Source: Amyloporia xantha (lineage: Eukaryota > Basidiomycota > Agaricomycetes > Polyporales > Adustoporiaceae). From it: a DNA stretch of 64,000 bases. The DNA is taken from the NCBI GenBank assembly GCA_036971615.1, contig JAYKKR010000051.1, positions 1-64,000 on the forward strand, read 5' to 3'. The notes under the pieces are model-generated. The model was not told the DNA's origin and searched no databases. It saw nothing but the letters and a program-made list of their open reading frames with translations. Made by a program: the position numbers and the translations under genes. Shown piece after piece: positions 1 to 9,703 of this stretch. Each line of letters starts with the position of its first letter. The first letter of the stretch is position 1.

Positions 1-1926
1 GGACGAAAAATAGGAGTAAAGTGGCTCACATATTATTACATGTACCTGCCTAATTTTATCTTCAATTTTAGCGAGTCTAGCTTTTTATGAAGTAGGTATC
101 TGTGCCTCACCTCTCTCAATTCATTTAAATACTTGGATTGATTCAGAGTTTCTTTCTATATCTTGGGAATTTTTATTTGATCAATTAACTGTCGCAATGT
201 TTATACCTGTCCTATATATTTCTTCTTTAATTCATATATTTTCTACAGATTATATGTCTGAAGATCCACATAATCAAAGATTTTTCTCATATCTATCTTT
301 ATTCACTTTCTTTATGTTATTATTAGTATCAGGTGCTAATTATTTTGTAATGTTTGTAGGTTGGGAAGGTATAGGAGTAGTCTCATACTTACTAATTAAT
401 TTCTGGTTTACTAGATTACAAGCAAATAAAGCAGCAATATTAGCTTTAACTATGAATAGAGTAGGAGATATGGGTCTAAGTATAGGATTCTTTGCAGTAT
501 TTGCTTTATTTGGAAGTATAGACTATGCGACTGTATTTAGTTTAGCACCTTTTATGAATGAAACAGCTATTACTATAATAGGTTTATTACTTCTTAGTGG
601 AGCTATGGCTAAATCAGCTCAAATACCATTACACTCTTGGCTTCCTGGTTCTATGGAAGGTCCTACACCTGTCTCAGCTTTAATTCATGCGGCTACACTA
701 GTAACAGCTGGATTATACTTATTAGTAAGATCCTCACCATTATTAGAGTATAGTAGTACAGCACTATTAGTAATAACATTAGTAGGTGCTTCTACAGCCT
801 TTTCGCAGCAACTTGTGGTCTAGTACAAAATGATTTAAAACGAATAATTGCGTTCTCCACAATAAGCCAATTAGGATATATGGTTATGGCTGTAGGTCTA
901 AGTCAATATAATGTTGCTTTAATGCATGTAGTTAACCACGCTTTCTTTAAAGCATTATTATTCTTAGGTGCTGGTGCAGTAATTCATAGTTTTGCCGATC
1001 AACAAGATGTTAGAAGATTTGGAGGTTTAATAAAATTCTTACCATTTACTTATACTTGTATGTTAGTCGGTTCATTATCATTACTAGCCACACCGTGGCT
1101 AACTGGATTCTATAGTAAAGATTTAATAATAGAATTAGCTTATGCACAATATAGCTTTAGTGGTACTTTCGCCTTTATATTAGGAAGTATTACTGCAGGT
1201 TTAACTGCCTTTTATTCATTTAGATTAATATCATTGGTATTTTTAACTGTACCAAATGGCTCACGAAATGCTTACTTAAATTCTCATGAAGCAAATTTAG
1301 CAGTAATAATTCCATTGTTTATACTAGCTTTATTTAGTATTTTCTTTGGTTTTGTATTTTCTGATTTGTTTGTAGGAGTAGGTACAGATTTCTTTGCTAA
1401 CTCTTTATTTATTCATCCTAATAATATTTCTATTATTGAAGCTGAATTTAGTTTACCTATTTTTATTAAACTTTTACCTGCTATTTTATCTTTATTAGGA
1501 GCTAGTCTGGCTATATTCTTATACCATTATACTCCTAATTTTGTAATAGAACTTACAGATACTTCACTAGGTAGAAAAATTTATACATTTTTAAATGGTA
1601 AATATCTATTTGATGTAGTTTATAATTATTATATAATTGCAGGAGGTTTACAACTAGGTTACACCATTTCTAAAGTTTTAGATAGAGGGGTAATTGAACT
1701 AGTTGGACCATACGGCTTAAGTAATACAGTAAGTAATACTGGTATTAATATTGGTAAATTAGATACTGGAGTAATTACTACTTATTCTCTGTATATCACT
1801 TTAGGTTTACTTTCTTTATTATTCTTAGTTTTTGCTCCTATTTTAATTGATACTTCTTTATTTAGTGAAATTAGATTAGTTATTATTTATATGGCAGCTT
1901 TAGTATTAGTTCTTTCTTCAGAATAG
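1..1926 (+). pseudogene. nad5: nad5, copy 1: 5'-truncated by the window and frameshifted
   Basis: NADH dehydrogenase subunit 5 (complex I proton-pumping membrane subunit). Compared with the intact copies at 13484-15466 and 46113-48095 it has one extra A near base 18 and one missing T in the T run near base 801, so it reads as two open stretches (197-823 and 880-1926). The quinone-antiporter core, including GWEGIG, is present. Both lesions lie in homopolymers and are absent from the other copies, so sequencing error is more likely than a true pseudogene. Confidence 0.93.
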
Positions 1927-2229
1927 GACAAACTTTTACATCTTACATCTCTCTTGTCCCTCTCTCCCATCCTGCATCCCTCGACCATGGTCGCAGGATG
2001 AGGGATGAGTGCCCCGGCGACCCTCATCTAGATGGTCCGAAGGATGGGATGCAGGACACAGCCTATCTACATCTTTTTTTAAGATGGGAAGGATGTTAAA
2101 GACGATGACGATGATATAATAACCCCCTACGTATAAAAGAATGAATAGTTTACCAATAAAAACTATTTTTGTAGATATCTTGCCCTCAACCCTCTCGACC
2201 ATGGTCGAGAGGGTCGAGAGATGGAGATA
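1927..2229. repeat. GC-hairpin spacer after nad5
   Basis: No gene seen. Holds nested hairpins with tips CCATGG (near 1984 and 2200) and CTAGATGG (near 2029), separated by an AT-rich stretch at 2085-2190. Equivalent to 13184-13483 and 48096-48394. Confidence 0.85.
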
Positions 2230-2345
2230 TCTGATTAATTTTTTTCAATTTTTTAATATAAAAATTTGAATTACAATCGTAATCCTATCACCAATATTCG
2301 GCTTCGCCGTATTTAATAAAACAACAACCCGTCTACGTTAATTTA
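2230..2345 (+). promoter_or_regulatory. Duplicated leader A, upstream of orf340
   Basis: 116 bases nearly identical (one substitution seen) to the leader of nad4 at 3873-3988; it ends on the A of the orf340 start codon. Contains a small hairpin with CGGCTTCGCCG. Probably the 5' untranslated region or promoter of nad4 copied in front of orf340. Confidence 0.85.
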
Positions 2346-3367
2346 TGGAAATCAACTTAATGATATTAAATCTCTTATTATATACCTCAGTATTATCATT
2401 AGTAATTATGTATACTTCTAAATTAGGTCTTTTAGGGTTAAAAGCTAAAAACCTATGTCAGACTAGTACTATAATTGAAATATTAATATTAATCCTCTTA
2501 ATTTTTACTGGTATCATGTTTATTCTTAGTTTAATCCAGCTATTATTTCTTCATTCTAATATTAAACCTGAATGGTTATATGTCAATGATAGTAATAATA
2601 ATCAGGACCCTGTTAGATGGTGGCCTTCTGGTACTCCTCCCTCCTTCTCAACCATGGTTGCAGGAGGGGGTATTATAGGAGGTGCTATAGGTGTATATAG
2701 ATTAGTACCTGGAACACCCAAAATTAAAGCAATAGCTGCTTTAACTTCGTTAGCGTGCAAAGCACGACCTTCTGCTGTATGGTTTCATGCTGTAAATCCA
2801 AATGGCTTTAACAGATTCGTGCGGAGCACGTCAATGATGGAGTACAAAATAACTGGTTCATGGCCAGCTATTGTATCTGCTGTTATACATGATAATCGAT
2901 TAAACCCAGTATTTGACAGACTTAGCGATGAGGCTACTAGAACAGGCGACGGTTACTACTTTCAAGACTTATCTTTAGATGGTATTTTCAATTTCTTTAT
3001 TCAATTCTTTAAACCAGTACACGTACACGGATATTTGGATGATTTAATAGGTCAACAAATATTTATCTACTCACTTATGTTATTAATAGTAGTTAGTTTA
3101 ATCATTTTATTTAGTTTATATACGCTTATAAATATAATGCTACATAATAAAGAATTCATTATAAACAAATTTAATACTAATAATAAATTTATTGCGTTTT
3201 TTATTAACTACCAAATTACCCTAAGTAAAATTAGTCTTTTTCTATTACCATTAATAATAGTGTTTGGCCTAATAGAGCTTTTTGTAGGTTTACATTATCT
3301 TATCACCCATCCTCTACCATTAGAAGAGTTACCAATTGATTTGCATACATACTTCCCTAAGAAATAA
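2345..3367 (+). CDS. orf340, hydrophobic protein of the two-helix family, copy 1
   Basis: Not assigned to a known function. The 340-residue product has membrane segments near residues 5-25 and 43-67. A soluble middle follows, with a glycine-rich hydrophobic stretch (GGGIIGGAIGVYR, near 105-117). Two C-terminal membrane helices (near 240-266 and 292-316) flank a loop rich in Lys and Asn. The C-terminal pair resembles orf327, orf120, orf227, orf198 and orf106. A GC hairpin near 2638-2668 and two short palindromes (2753-2766, 2818-2831) are read through in frame. It lies between nad5 and nad4, behind a copy of the nad4 leader. The start directly abuts that leader. Confidence 0.8.
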   Translation: MEINLMILNLLLYTSVLSLVIMYTSKLGLLGLKAKNLCQTSTIIEILILILLIFTGIMFILSLIQLLFLHSNIKPEWLYVNDSNNNQDPVRWWPSGTPPSFSTMVAGGGIIGGAIGVYRLVPGTPKIKAIAALTSLACKARPSAVWFHAVNPNGFNRFVRSTSMMEYKITGSWPAIVSAVIHDNRLNPVFDRLSDEATRTGDGYYFQDLSLDGIFNFFIQFFKPVHVHGYLDDLIGQQIFIYSLMLLIVVSLIILFSLYTLINIMLHNKEFIINKFNTNNKFIAFFINYQITLSKISLFLLPLIIVFGLIELFVGLHYLITHPLPLEELPIDLHTYFPKK

Positions 3368-3872
3368 AGAATAATACCAATCACCCCCTCGCATCCCTCT
3401 CAACCCTATCTCGACCCTCATGCGAAGCATGGCATTATTTAGATGAGAGCAGGAGGGTCGAGGGAGTGCCGGTCGCAAAGGGGAATTAAAATATCTAAAA
3501 AAAAGGATTTAAAGGATCGATGGGCTTACACGACCTTACTCCTTTATTAGATAAAAGGCTTATCCTTAGCCTCTCGCTCTCTCTCCGGCACCCTCAACCC
3601 TCTCTCATCCCTCTCATCCCATCCTTCGGCATCCGAAGGATGGGATGGGTTGCCGGATGCCCCGGCACTCATTGATTGAGTGAGGGATGCACCGGCGCGC
3701 GAGGGTTCCCGGTTGCCGGTCGACTCTTCTTTATATTTACTTACGTGCTTCGCACGCTTTATTTTAAATAAAAAAACCGTCCTCCGAACGCTATAAAAGA
3801 ATCGTTTACTAAGCTAAATTATTTTGTAGAATATACAGTCAAGCCTCTCTGGTCATATGACCGATCTACCAA
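3368..3872. repeat. GC-hairpin spacer between orf340 and nad4
   Basis: No gene seen. Contains hairpins tipped by CATGCGAAGCATGG (3420), a nested CATCCTTCGG/CCGAAGGATG element (3627-3655), a palindrome around CATTGATTGAG (3668) and the short palindrome GTGCTTCGCAC (3746). Confidence 0.8.
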
Positions 3873-3988
3873 TCTGATTAATTTTTTTCAATTTTTTAAT
3901 ATAAAAATTTGAATTACAATCGTAATCCTATCATCAATATTCGGCTTCGCCGTATTTAATAAAACAACAACCCGTCTACGTTAATTTA
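3873..3988 (+). promoter_or_regulatory. Leader B, upstream of nad4
   Basis: Sequence directly before the nad4 ATG (3991), shared with leader A. Since nad4 is the conserved gene, this is probably the original copy. Confidence 0.8.
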
Positions 3989-3990
3989 AA

Positions 3991-5437
3991 ATGATTCAAT
4001 TACTTCTAATAGTTCCAATTATAGGTTCTTTATTAATATTACCTATACAAGACACAATAAAAAATGAAAATAAAATGAAAAATATAGCTCTTTCAACGTC
4101 TCTAATTAATTTACTAATCTCTATCTTATTATGGGTTGAATTTGATTCAAGTACTAGTGATTATCAATTTATATATGAATTCAATAAATTAAGTTTTTGT
4201 CACTTTAATATAGGTATAGATGGGATTTCACTATACTATGTCTTACTAACAACATTTATAACACCAATAGCAATACTTTCTAATTATAAAAATATATATA
4301 AAAATATAAAATATTTCCTTATCTCCTTTTTAATCCTAGAAACACTACAAATAGCAGTTTTTGTAGTTTTAGATTTATTTCTTTTCTATATTTTTTTCGA
4401 AAGTGTATTACCCGTATTATTTATAATTATAGTAGTCTACGGTTCAGGAGAAAATAGAATTAGATCAGCTTTATTATTTTTTATATACTTTAGCTGGATC
4501 TTTATTTATGCTTTTAGCTATTCTGCATATTTATAGTAATGTAGGTTCTACAGACTTTCAATTAATCTCTTTATCTGATATAAGCTTAGATACTCAAAAA
4601 ATATTATGGTTAGCATTCTTCTTAGCTTTTGCAGTAAAAACTCCGCTATGGCCTTTAACTGGTTGGCTTTATAGAGCTCATGCTGATAGTCCATTAGCTG
4701 GTTCAATTCTACTAGCTGGAACTATTCTAAAATTTGCTACTTATGGTTATATTAGAGTATTGATTAACTTTTTACCTGATGCTTCTAATTATTTTGGTCC
4801 ATTAATACAAACTATTGCAATTATAACTTTAATTTATTCATCATTAGCAACTGTAATACAACAAGATACTAAATCTCTTATTGCTTATTCAAGTATTGCA
4901 CACATGAGTGTAGTTATATTAGGTCTATTTTCTAATACAATACAAGGGATAGAAGGAGCTATTCTACTTTCTTTAGGTCATGGTTTTGTATCACCTGCCT
5001 TATTTATTTGTGTGGGTGGTGTTATATATGAAAGAACTGGTACTAGAATTATTCAATATATTAGAGGTTTAGTTACTTATATGCCTGTATTTACTGTCTT
5101 ATTCTTTATATTTACTTTATGTAATACCGGTATACCTTTAAGTTTAAATTTCCTAGGTGAACAATTATCTTTAATTGGTATATGGGAAAAAAGTCCAATT
5201 ATATCTGCTCTAGGTGCTACTGGTATTGTTTTATCTGCATGTTATTCTATTTATTTATATAATAGAATTTCTTATGGGGTATATTCTCCTCACCTTAAAC
5301 CTTATATAGATATAACTAGACAAGAATTTAACCTTTTAATCACTTTACTTATACCTACTATAGTCTTAGGTATTTTACCTAATGTTATATTATATACTAT
5401 TCACTTACCGGTTTCTACTTTATTATATTCTGCGTAA
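3991..5437 (+). pseudogene. nad4: nad4, copy 1, frameshifted in a T run
   Basis: NADH dehydrogenase subunit 4, complex I inner-membrane subunit. Open from 3991 to 4536 and again from 4508 to 5437. The T run near 4477-4482 has 6 bases here and 8 in the intact copy (9975-11423), so the frame shifts. All conserved parts are present (DGISLYYVLLTTF, VKTPLWPLTGWLYRAHADSP). Copy 3 has the same 6-base run. Sequencing or assembly error is the likely cause. Confidence 0.93.
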
Positions 5438-5528
5438 CATCCTCTCATCCCTCATCAGGCAACCATGGTTGAGGGTCGCAGGATGCCGGATGGCCCCTTA
5501 TAGAATAAAAGAGTTTGAAGGAATGATA

Positions 5529-5599
5529 GGGGATATCTGATAATGGTAATCAGTTGTATTTGCACTACAAATATGATAGTTCGAATCTATCTATCTCCA
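5529..5599 (+). tRNA. trnA: tRNA-Ala(UGC), copy 1
   Basis: Cloverleaf with a 7-bp acceptor stem (one G-U), anticodon stem TTGTA/TACAA, loop TTTGCAC and T-loop TTCGAAT. First of eight clustered tRNA genes after nad4. Confidence 0.92.
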
Positions 5600-5636
5600 A
5601 CACGATATTTAAAAGAGTTATTATAATATATGAGAA

Positions 5637-5708
5637 ACCTCGGTTGCTTAGTGGTCAAAGCGCTAACTTGAAGACTTAGAGATGTGAGTTCAATTCTCTC
5701 CCGGGGTA
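5637..5708 (+). tRNA. trnF: tRNA-Phe(GAA), copy 1
   Basis: Acceptor ACCTCGG pairs with CCGGGGT. The anticodon loop reads TTGAAGA; the closing base pair of the anticodon stem is a C-C mismatch. Confidence 0.82.
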
Positions 5709-5737
5709 AGCTTGTGGCCGGCGAAGCCGCTATAATA

Positions 5738-5809
5738 GCCGAAATAGTTTAAATGGTAAAACGAATTCCTTGTAAGACTTAAATATTGGTTCAATCCCAG
5801 TTTTCGGCA
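5738..5809 (+). tRNA. trnT: tRNA-Thr(UGU), copy 1
   Basis: Acceptor GCCGAAA pairs with TTTCGGC; anticodon loop CTTGTAA. One mismatch in the anticodon stem. Confidence 0.88.
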
Positions 5810-5815
5810 AGTATA

Positions 5816-5889
5816 TGAGTTGTAGTTTAATTTGGAAGAACACCATTTTTTGGAAGTGGCTAATATCAGTTCGAGTCTGGTCAACTCAG
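5816..5889 (+). tRNA. trnQ: tRNA-Gln(UUG), copy 1
   Basis: Acceptor TGAGTTG/CAACTCA is perfectly paired; anticodon arm CCATT/AGTGG with loop TTTTGGA. Confidence 0.9.
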
Positions 5890-5901
5890 ATATAAACAAA
5901 A

Positions 5902-5973
5902 GGAAGCAGAACTCGAGTGGTTGAGTATCTTCCTTTTAAGAAGATAGTCCTGGTTCAAGTCCAGGTGCTTTCA
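5902..5973 (+). tRNA. trnK: tRNA-Lys(UUU), copy 1
   Basis: Acceptor GGAAGCA/TGCTTTC; anticodon arm TCTTC/GAAGA with loop CTTTTAA. Confidence 0.93.
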
Positions 5974-5990
5974 ACACTAAAAATTAAAAA

Positions 5991-6074
5991 GGGCAGGTGA
6001 TCCGATTGGTAATGGTGGTTCTCTGTAAAAGAATTGGTGTATAACTGTAAAAGGTTCGATTCCTTTACTGCTCA
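5991..6074 (+). tRNA. trnY: tRNA-Tyr(GUA), copy 1
   Basis: Acceptor GGGCAG/CTGCTC, anticodon loop CTGTAAA and a long variable arm, as usual for fungal mitochondrial tRNA-Tyr. Confidence 0.9.
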
Positions 6075-6096
6075 TACGTATCTTTTTAGTATAGTT

Positions 6097-6172
6097 TAAG
6101 ACTGTAGCATAATAGGTTAATGCAATTCGCTCATAATGGATCTTATAAGGGTTCAATTCCCTTCGGTCTTAG
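6097..6172 (+). tRNA. trnM: tRNA-Met(CAU), copy 1
   Basis: Acceptor TAAGACT/GGTCTTA; anticodon loop CTCATAA. A second CAU tRNA lies at 26178. Which is the initiator, and whether one reads AUA, cannot be told here. Confidence 0.88.
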
Positions 6173-6322
6173 TAGAGTGTCATCCTCATCTCTCTCATCC
6201 TCAACCTCAAGCCGTCCCCCATCCACCATCCCTCTCACCCTGCCATCCTTCGGATGGCACCATCTAGATGAGGCCATGCTTCGCATGAGGGGCTAGAGAG
6301 GGGATGAGAGAGGGATGCAAGA

Positions 6323-6408
6323 GGGTATTTGGTCGAGTCTGGTTTATGGCGCTCGTCTTGAAAACGAGTACTTCAAAAAAGTCGTGAGTTCAAATCTCAC
6401 AGTGCCCG
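6323..6408 (+). tRNA. trnS: tRNA-Ser(UGA), copy 1
   Basis: Class II tRNA of 86 nt: acceptor GGGTATT/AGTGCCC, anticodon arm CTCGT/ACGAG with loop CTTGAAA, long variable arm. Confidence 0.92.
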
Positions 6409-6929
6409 AGGTTGCGTCGACGAAGTTTCGGCGGAGTCGACGTAATAACCCCTTACATTTACCCGTGCATCAACTCCGTGCTGAGCTCGGCAGAGGGGCT
6501 CGCTTCCGGCCCTCGGCAACCCTCGACCGGCATCCCATCCTTCGGACCATCTAGATGAGGGATGAGGCTCGCAGCGCGCAGGGGCGACCCTCAACCATGG
6601 TTGCCGGTCGAGAGAGGGAGGGATGAGGAAAGTAGTAGATAGCGGGGTAGATTTTACTTAACCAAAGAGAATTCAGCTTAGGCCAAAAATAGACACCCTC
6701 TCGACCATGGTCGCAGATAGCTAAAATCCAAGAAACATGATTTTCGCATACACTGGGTAAATAATACGGGGATATGTTTATAGGCCAACAATCATTGGAT
6801 GACCGCGAATAATAATAATAATAATAGGCTGCCCCCCCATGTTCACAACGAGCCGGATGAGGGTTGAGAGAAGTGTGCTATGCATGGAGCATCTAGATGC
6901 TCCATGCATGAAAACCGTGATGCGGCATC
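6409..6929. repeat. GC-hairpin and palindrome spacer, copy 1
   Basis: No gene seen. Contains GC hairpins (6420-6625), an AT-rich part (6630-6800), an (AAT)n microsatellite (about 6808-6828), a C7 run and a 28-bp perfect palindrome centred on CTAGATG at about 6880-6907, next to the 3' end of orf327, where it could act as a terminator or processing hairpin. Confidence 0.75.
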
Positions 6930-7748
6930 TTATGACGATAATATTAGATGAAGTGAATATTTAATTGTAAAATTTATTACAAATAAGCAGACCCATGAAA
7001 CACTAAATACAAAAATATTAGATTTATACCATATATCGATGTATCTATTAATTAGATACTCAATTTTAGGTTTAAATTTGTTATTAGGAATGTATTTACT
7101 ATAATTAAATCCTGAATGTCTAATTAAGGTTGATATGAAACAATTTAAAATTAAAATTAAACATGCTAACTCTAATTGATTTATTGTAAATAGCTCACTT
7201 AAGAGATTAAAGGGATAATGCTGTAATATTAATTGATTATCGGACGTGCTTTGCACGATTGAGTCTTCTACAGCTGCAGGTTCCATAACATAGTTTGAAC
7301 CTTCACCTGGTTTACCACCACCTTTACCTTTACCTTTATCAATAATATCGGAGATTTTAGATAAACTAAGAGCTACGCCACCACCTACACCAACAGCCAC
7401 TAATTTACCAGCTGCGGGTAGGCTTTTAGCAGCTTCCAGACCTATTTTCATGCCCATAGCAGTTAAAGCGGTATCCTTTGCAGAATTTGGAACATTTATA
7501 TTTAAAATATTATTAACAGTAGTAGAACTTGTTGCACTATGCGTGCTATCATTTGTAACCGTGGTTGATGTTGATGATGCAGCAGGAGTATCCGTGTTTG
7601 GCACGTCAGTATTGTTAGGTTCATTTAAATATAAAATATGATCGTTAAGCATTGATGGATGCAGTAGGCCTAATATGAATGAAACTAATAATATTAAATA
7701 AACTAAGATGCGAAACCACTTATGATTTATTATAAAATTACAGTACAT
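6930..7748 (-). CDS. orf327, copy 1 (5'-truncated, 272 residues left)
   Basis: Same protein as the complete copy at 53090-54073 but missing the first 55 residues, because the sequence folds back at about 7750. The remaining ATG at 7748 is internal. See the complete copy for domains. Confidence 0.8.
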   Translation of the reverse strand: MYCNFIINHKWFRILVYLILLVSFILGLLHPSMLNDHILYLNEPNNTDVPNTDTPAASSTSTTVTNDSTHSATSSTTVNNILNINVPNSAKDTALTAMGMKIGLEAAKSLPAAGKLVAVGVGGGVALSLSKISDIIDKGKGKGGGKPGEGSNYVMEPAAVEDSIVQSTSDNQLILQHYPFNLLSELFTINQLELACLILILNCFISTLIRHSGFNYSKYIPNNKFKPKIEYLINRYIDIWYKSNIFVFSVSWVCLFVINFTIKYSLHLILSS

Positions 7749-7753
7749 TTATT
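7671..7753. other. Fold-back point 1 (loop of a giant palindrome)
   Basis: Bases up to 7750 agree with copy 3 (53801-53910). The next bases begin the reverse complement of 7670 and upstream (GGCCTACTGCATCC at 7755 against GGATGCAGTAGGCC ending at 7669). The unpaired loop is about 75-85 nt. This is either a hairpin end or dimer junction of a linear molecule, or a fold-back read artefact. Confidence 0.85.
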
Positions 7754-8481
7754 CTAGGCCTACTGCATCCATCAATGCTTAACGATCATATTTTATATTT
7801 AAATGAACCTAACAATACTGACGTGCCAAACACGGATACTTGCTGCATCATCAACATCAACCACGGTTACAAATGATAGCACGCATAGTGCAACAAGTTC
7901 TACTACTGTTAATAATATTTTAAATATAAATGTTCCAAATTCTGCAAAGGATACCGCTTTAACTGCTATGGGCATAATAGGTCTGGAAGCTGCTAAAAGC
8001 CTACCGCAGCTGGTAAATTAGTGGCTGTTGGTGTAGGTGGTGGCGTAGCTCTTAGTTTATCTAAAATCTCCGATATTATTGATAAGGTAAAGGTAAAGGT
8101 GGTGGTAAACCAGGTGAAGTTCAAACGATATGGAACCTGCAGCTGTAGAAGACTCAATCGTGCACGTCCGATAATCAATTAATATTACAGCATTATCCCT
8201 TTAATCTCTTAAGTGAGCTATTTACAATAAATCAATTAGAGTTAGCATGTTTAATTTTAATTTTAAATTGTTTCATATCAACCTTAATTAGACATTCAGG
8301 ATTTAATTATAGTAAATACATTCCTAATAACAAATTTAAACCTAAAATTGAGTATCTAATTAATAGATACATCGATATATGGTATAAATCTAATATTTTT
8401 GTATTTAGTGTTTCATGGGTCTGCTTATTTGTAATAAATTTTACAATTAAATATTCACTTCATCTAATATTATCGTCATAA
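7754..8481 (+). pseudogene. orf327, copy 2, degraded next to the fold-back
   Basis: Reverse complement of 6930-7670 with many small deletions (around 7840, 7975, 8088, 8120, 8160), so no long frame remains. From about 8170 to the stop at 8481 it is intact again. The lesions are confined to the first 400 bases after the fold-back, which argues for poor read quality rather than decay. Confidence 0.85.
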
Positions 8482-9003
8482 GATGCCGCATCACGGCTCT
8501 CATGCATGGAGCATCTAGATGCTCCATGCATAGCACACTTCTCTCAACCCTCATCCGGCTCGTTGTGAACATGGGGGGGCAGCCTATTATTATTATTATT
8601 ATTCGCGGTCATCCAATGATTGTTGGCCTATAAACATATCCCCGTATTATTTACCCAGTGTATGCGAAAATCATGTTTCTTGGATTTTAGCTATCTGCGA
8701 CCATGGTCGAGAGGGTGTCTATTTTTGGCCTAAGCTGAATTCTCTTTGGTTAAGTAAAATCTACCCCGCTATCTACTACTTTCCTCATCCCTCCCTCTCT
8801 CGACCGGCAACCATGGTTGAGGGTCGCCCCTGCGCGCTGCGAGCCTCATCCCTCATCTAGATGGTCCGAAGGATGGGATGCCGGTCGAGGGTTGCCGAGG
8901 GCCGGAAGCGAGCCCCCTCTGCCGAGCTCAGCACGGAGTTGATGCACGGGTAAATGTAAGGGGTTATTACGTCGACTCCGCCGAAACTTCGTCGACGCAA
9001 CCT
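8482..9003. repeat. GC-hairpin and palindrome spacer, copy 2
   Basis: Reverse complement of the spacer at 6409-6929, including the 28-bp palindrome (near 8508-8535) and the (ATT)n run. No gene seen. Confidence 0.75.
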
Positions 9004-9089
9004 CGGGCACTGTGAGATTTGAACTCACGACTTTTTTGAAGTACTCGTTTTCAAGACGAGCGCCATAAACCAGACTCGACCAAATACCC
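9004..9089 (-). tRNA. trnS: tRNA-Ser(UGA), copy 2
   Basis: Reverse complement of the gene at 6323-6408; same anticodon loop CTTGAAA. Confidence 0.92.
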
Positions 9090-9238
9090 TCTTGCATCCC
9101 TCTCTCATCCCCTCTCTAGCCCCTCATGCGAAGCATGGCCTCATCTAGATGGTGCCATCCGAAGGATGGCAGGGTGAAGGGATGGTGGATGGGGGACGGC
9201 TTGAGGTTGAGGATGAGAGAGATGAGGATGACACTCTA

Positions 9239-9314
9239 CTAAGACCGAAGGGAATTGAACCCTTATAAGATCCATTATGAGCGAATTGCATTAACCTATT
9301 ATGCTACAGTCTTA
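9239..9314 (-). tRNA. trnM: tRNA-Met(CAU), copy 2
   Basis: Reverse complement of 6097-6172. Confidence 0.88.
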
Positions 9315-9336
9315 AACTATACTAAAAAGATACGTA

Positions 9337-9420
9337 TGAGCAGTAAAGGAATCGAACCTTTTACAGTTATACACCAATTCTTTTACAGAGAACCACCATT
9401 ACCAATCGGATCACCTGCCC
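9337..9420 (-). tRNA. trnY: tRNA-Tyr(GUA), copy 2
   Basis: Reverse complement of 5991-6074, long variable arm kept. Confidence 0.9.
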
Positions 9421-9437
9421 TTTTTAATTTTTAGTGT

Positions 9438-9509
9438 TGAAAGCACCTGGACTTGAACCAGGACTATCTTCTTAAAAGGAAGATACTCAACCACTCGAGT
9501 TCTGCTTCC
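9438..9509 (-). tRNA. trnK: tRNA-Lys(UUU), copy 2
   Basis: Reverse complement of 5902-5973. Confidence 0.93.
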
Positions 9510-9521
9510 TTTTGTTTATAT

Positions 9522-9595
9522 CTGAGTTGACCAGACTCGAACTGATATTAGCCACTTCCAAAAAATGGTGTTCTTCCAAATTAAACTACAACTCA
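9522..9595 (-). tRNA. trnQ: tRNA-Gln(UUG), copy 2
   Basis: Reverse complement of 5816-5889. Confidence 0.9.
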
Positions 9596-9601
9596 TATAC
9601 T

Positions 9602-9673
9602 TGCCGAAAACTGGGATTGAACCAATATTTAAGTCTTACAAGGAATTCGTTTTACCATTTAAACTATTTCGGC
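9602..9673 (-). tRNA. trnT: tRNA-Thr(UGU), copy 2
   Basis: Reverse complement of 5738-5809. Confidence 0.88.
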
Positions 9674-9703
9674 TATTATAGCCGGCTTCGCCGGCCACAA
9701 GCT

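Larger units (their letters stand above)
1..7750 (+). repeat. Repeat block, copy 1 (left arm at fold-back 1)
   Basis: Carries nad5 (from inside the gene), orf340, nad4, eight tRNAs and orf327 on the same strand and in the same order as 46.2-53.9 kb, and in inverted order at 7754-15.4 kb. Differences from the other copies are almost all one- or two-base homopolymer indels. The left edge is cut by the window. Confidence 0.95.

Noticed and set aside
1936..2202. Open frame on the minus strand in the spacer after nad5
   Set aside because: It consists of GC-hairpin sequence and flanking AT-rich DNA; many such frames recur wherever the same hairpin words occur and none has homologous composition to a protein.
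4440..4540. Programmed frameshift in nad4
   Set aside because: Copy 2 is open with a longer T run, so a run-length error explains copies 1 and 3.
6808..6828. (AAT)n run as a CRISPR-like or regulatory repeat
   Set aside because: Simple microsatellite, present in all three copies, without spacers.
7450..7641. Plus-strand open frame inside orf327
   Set aside because: Antisense shadow of the real gene on the minus strand.
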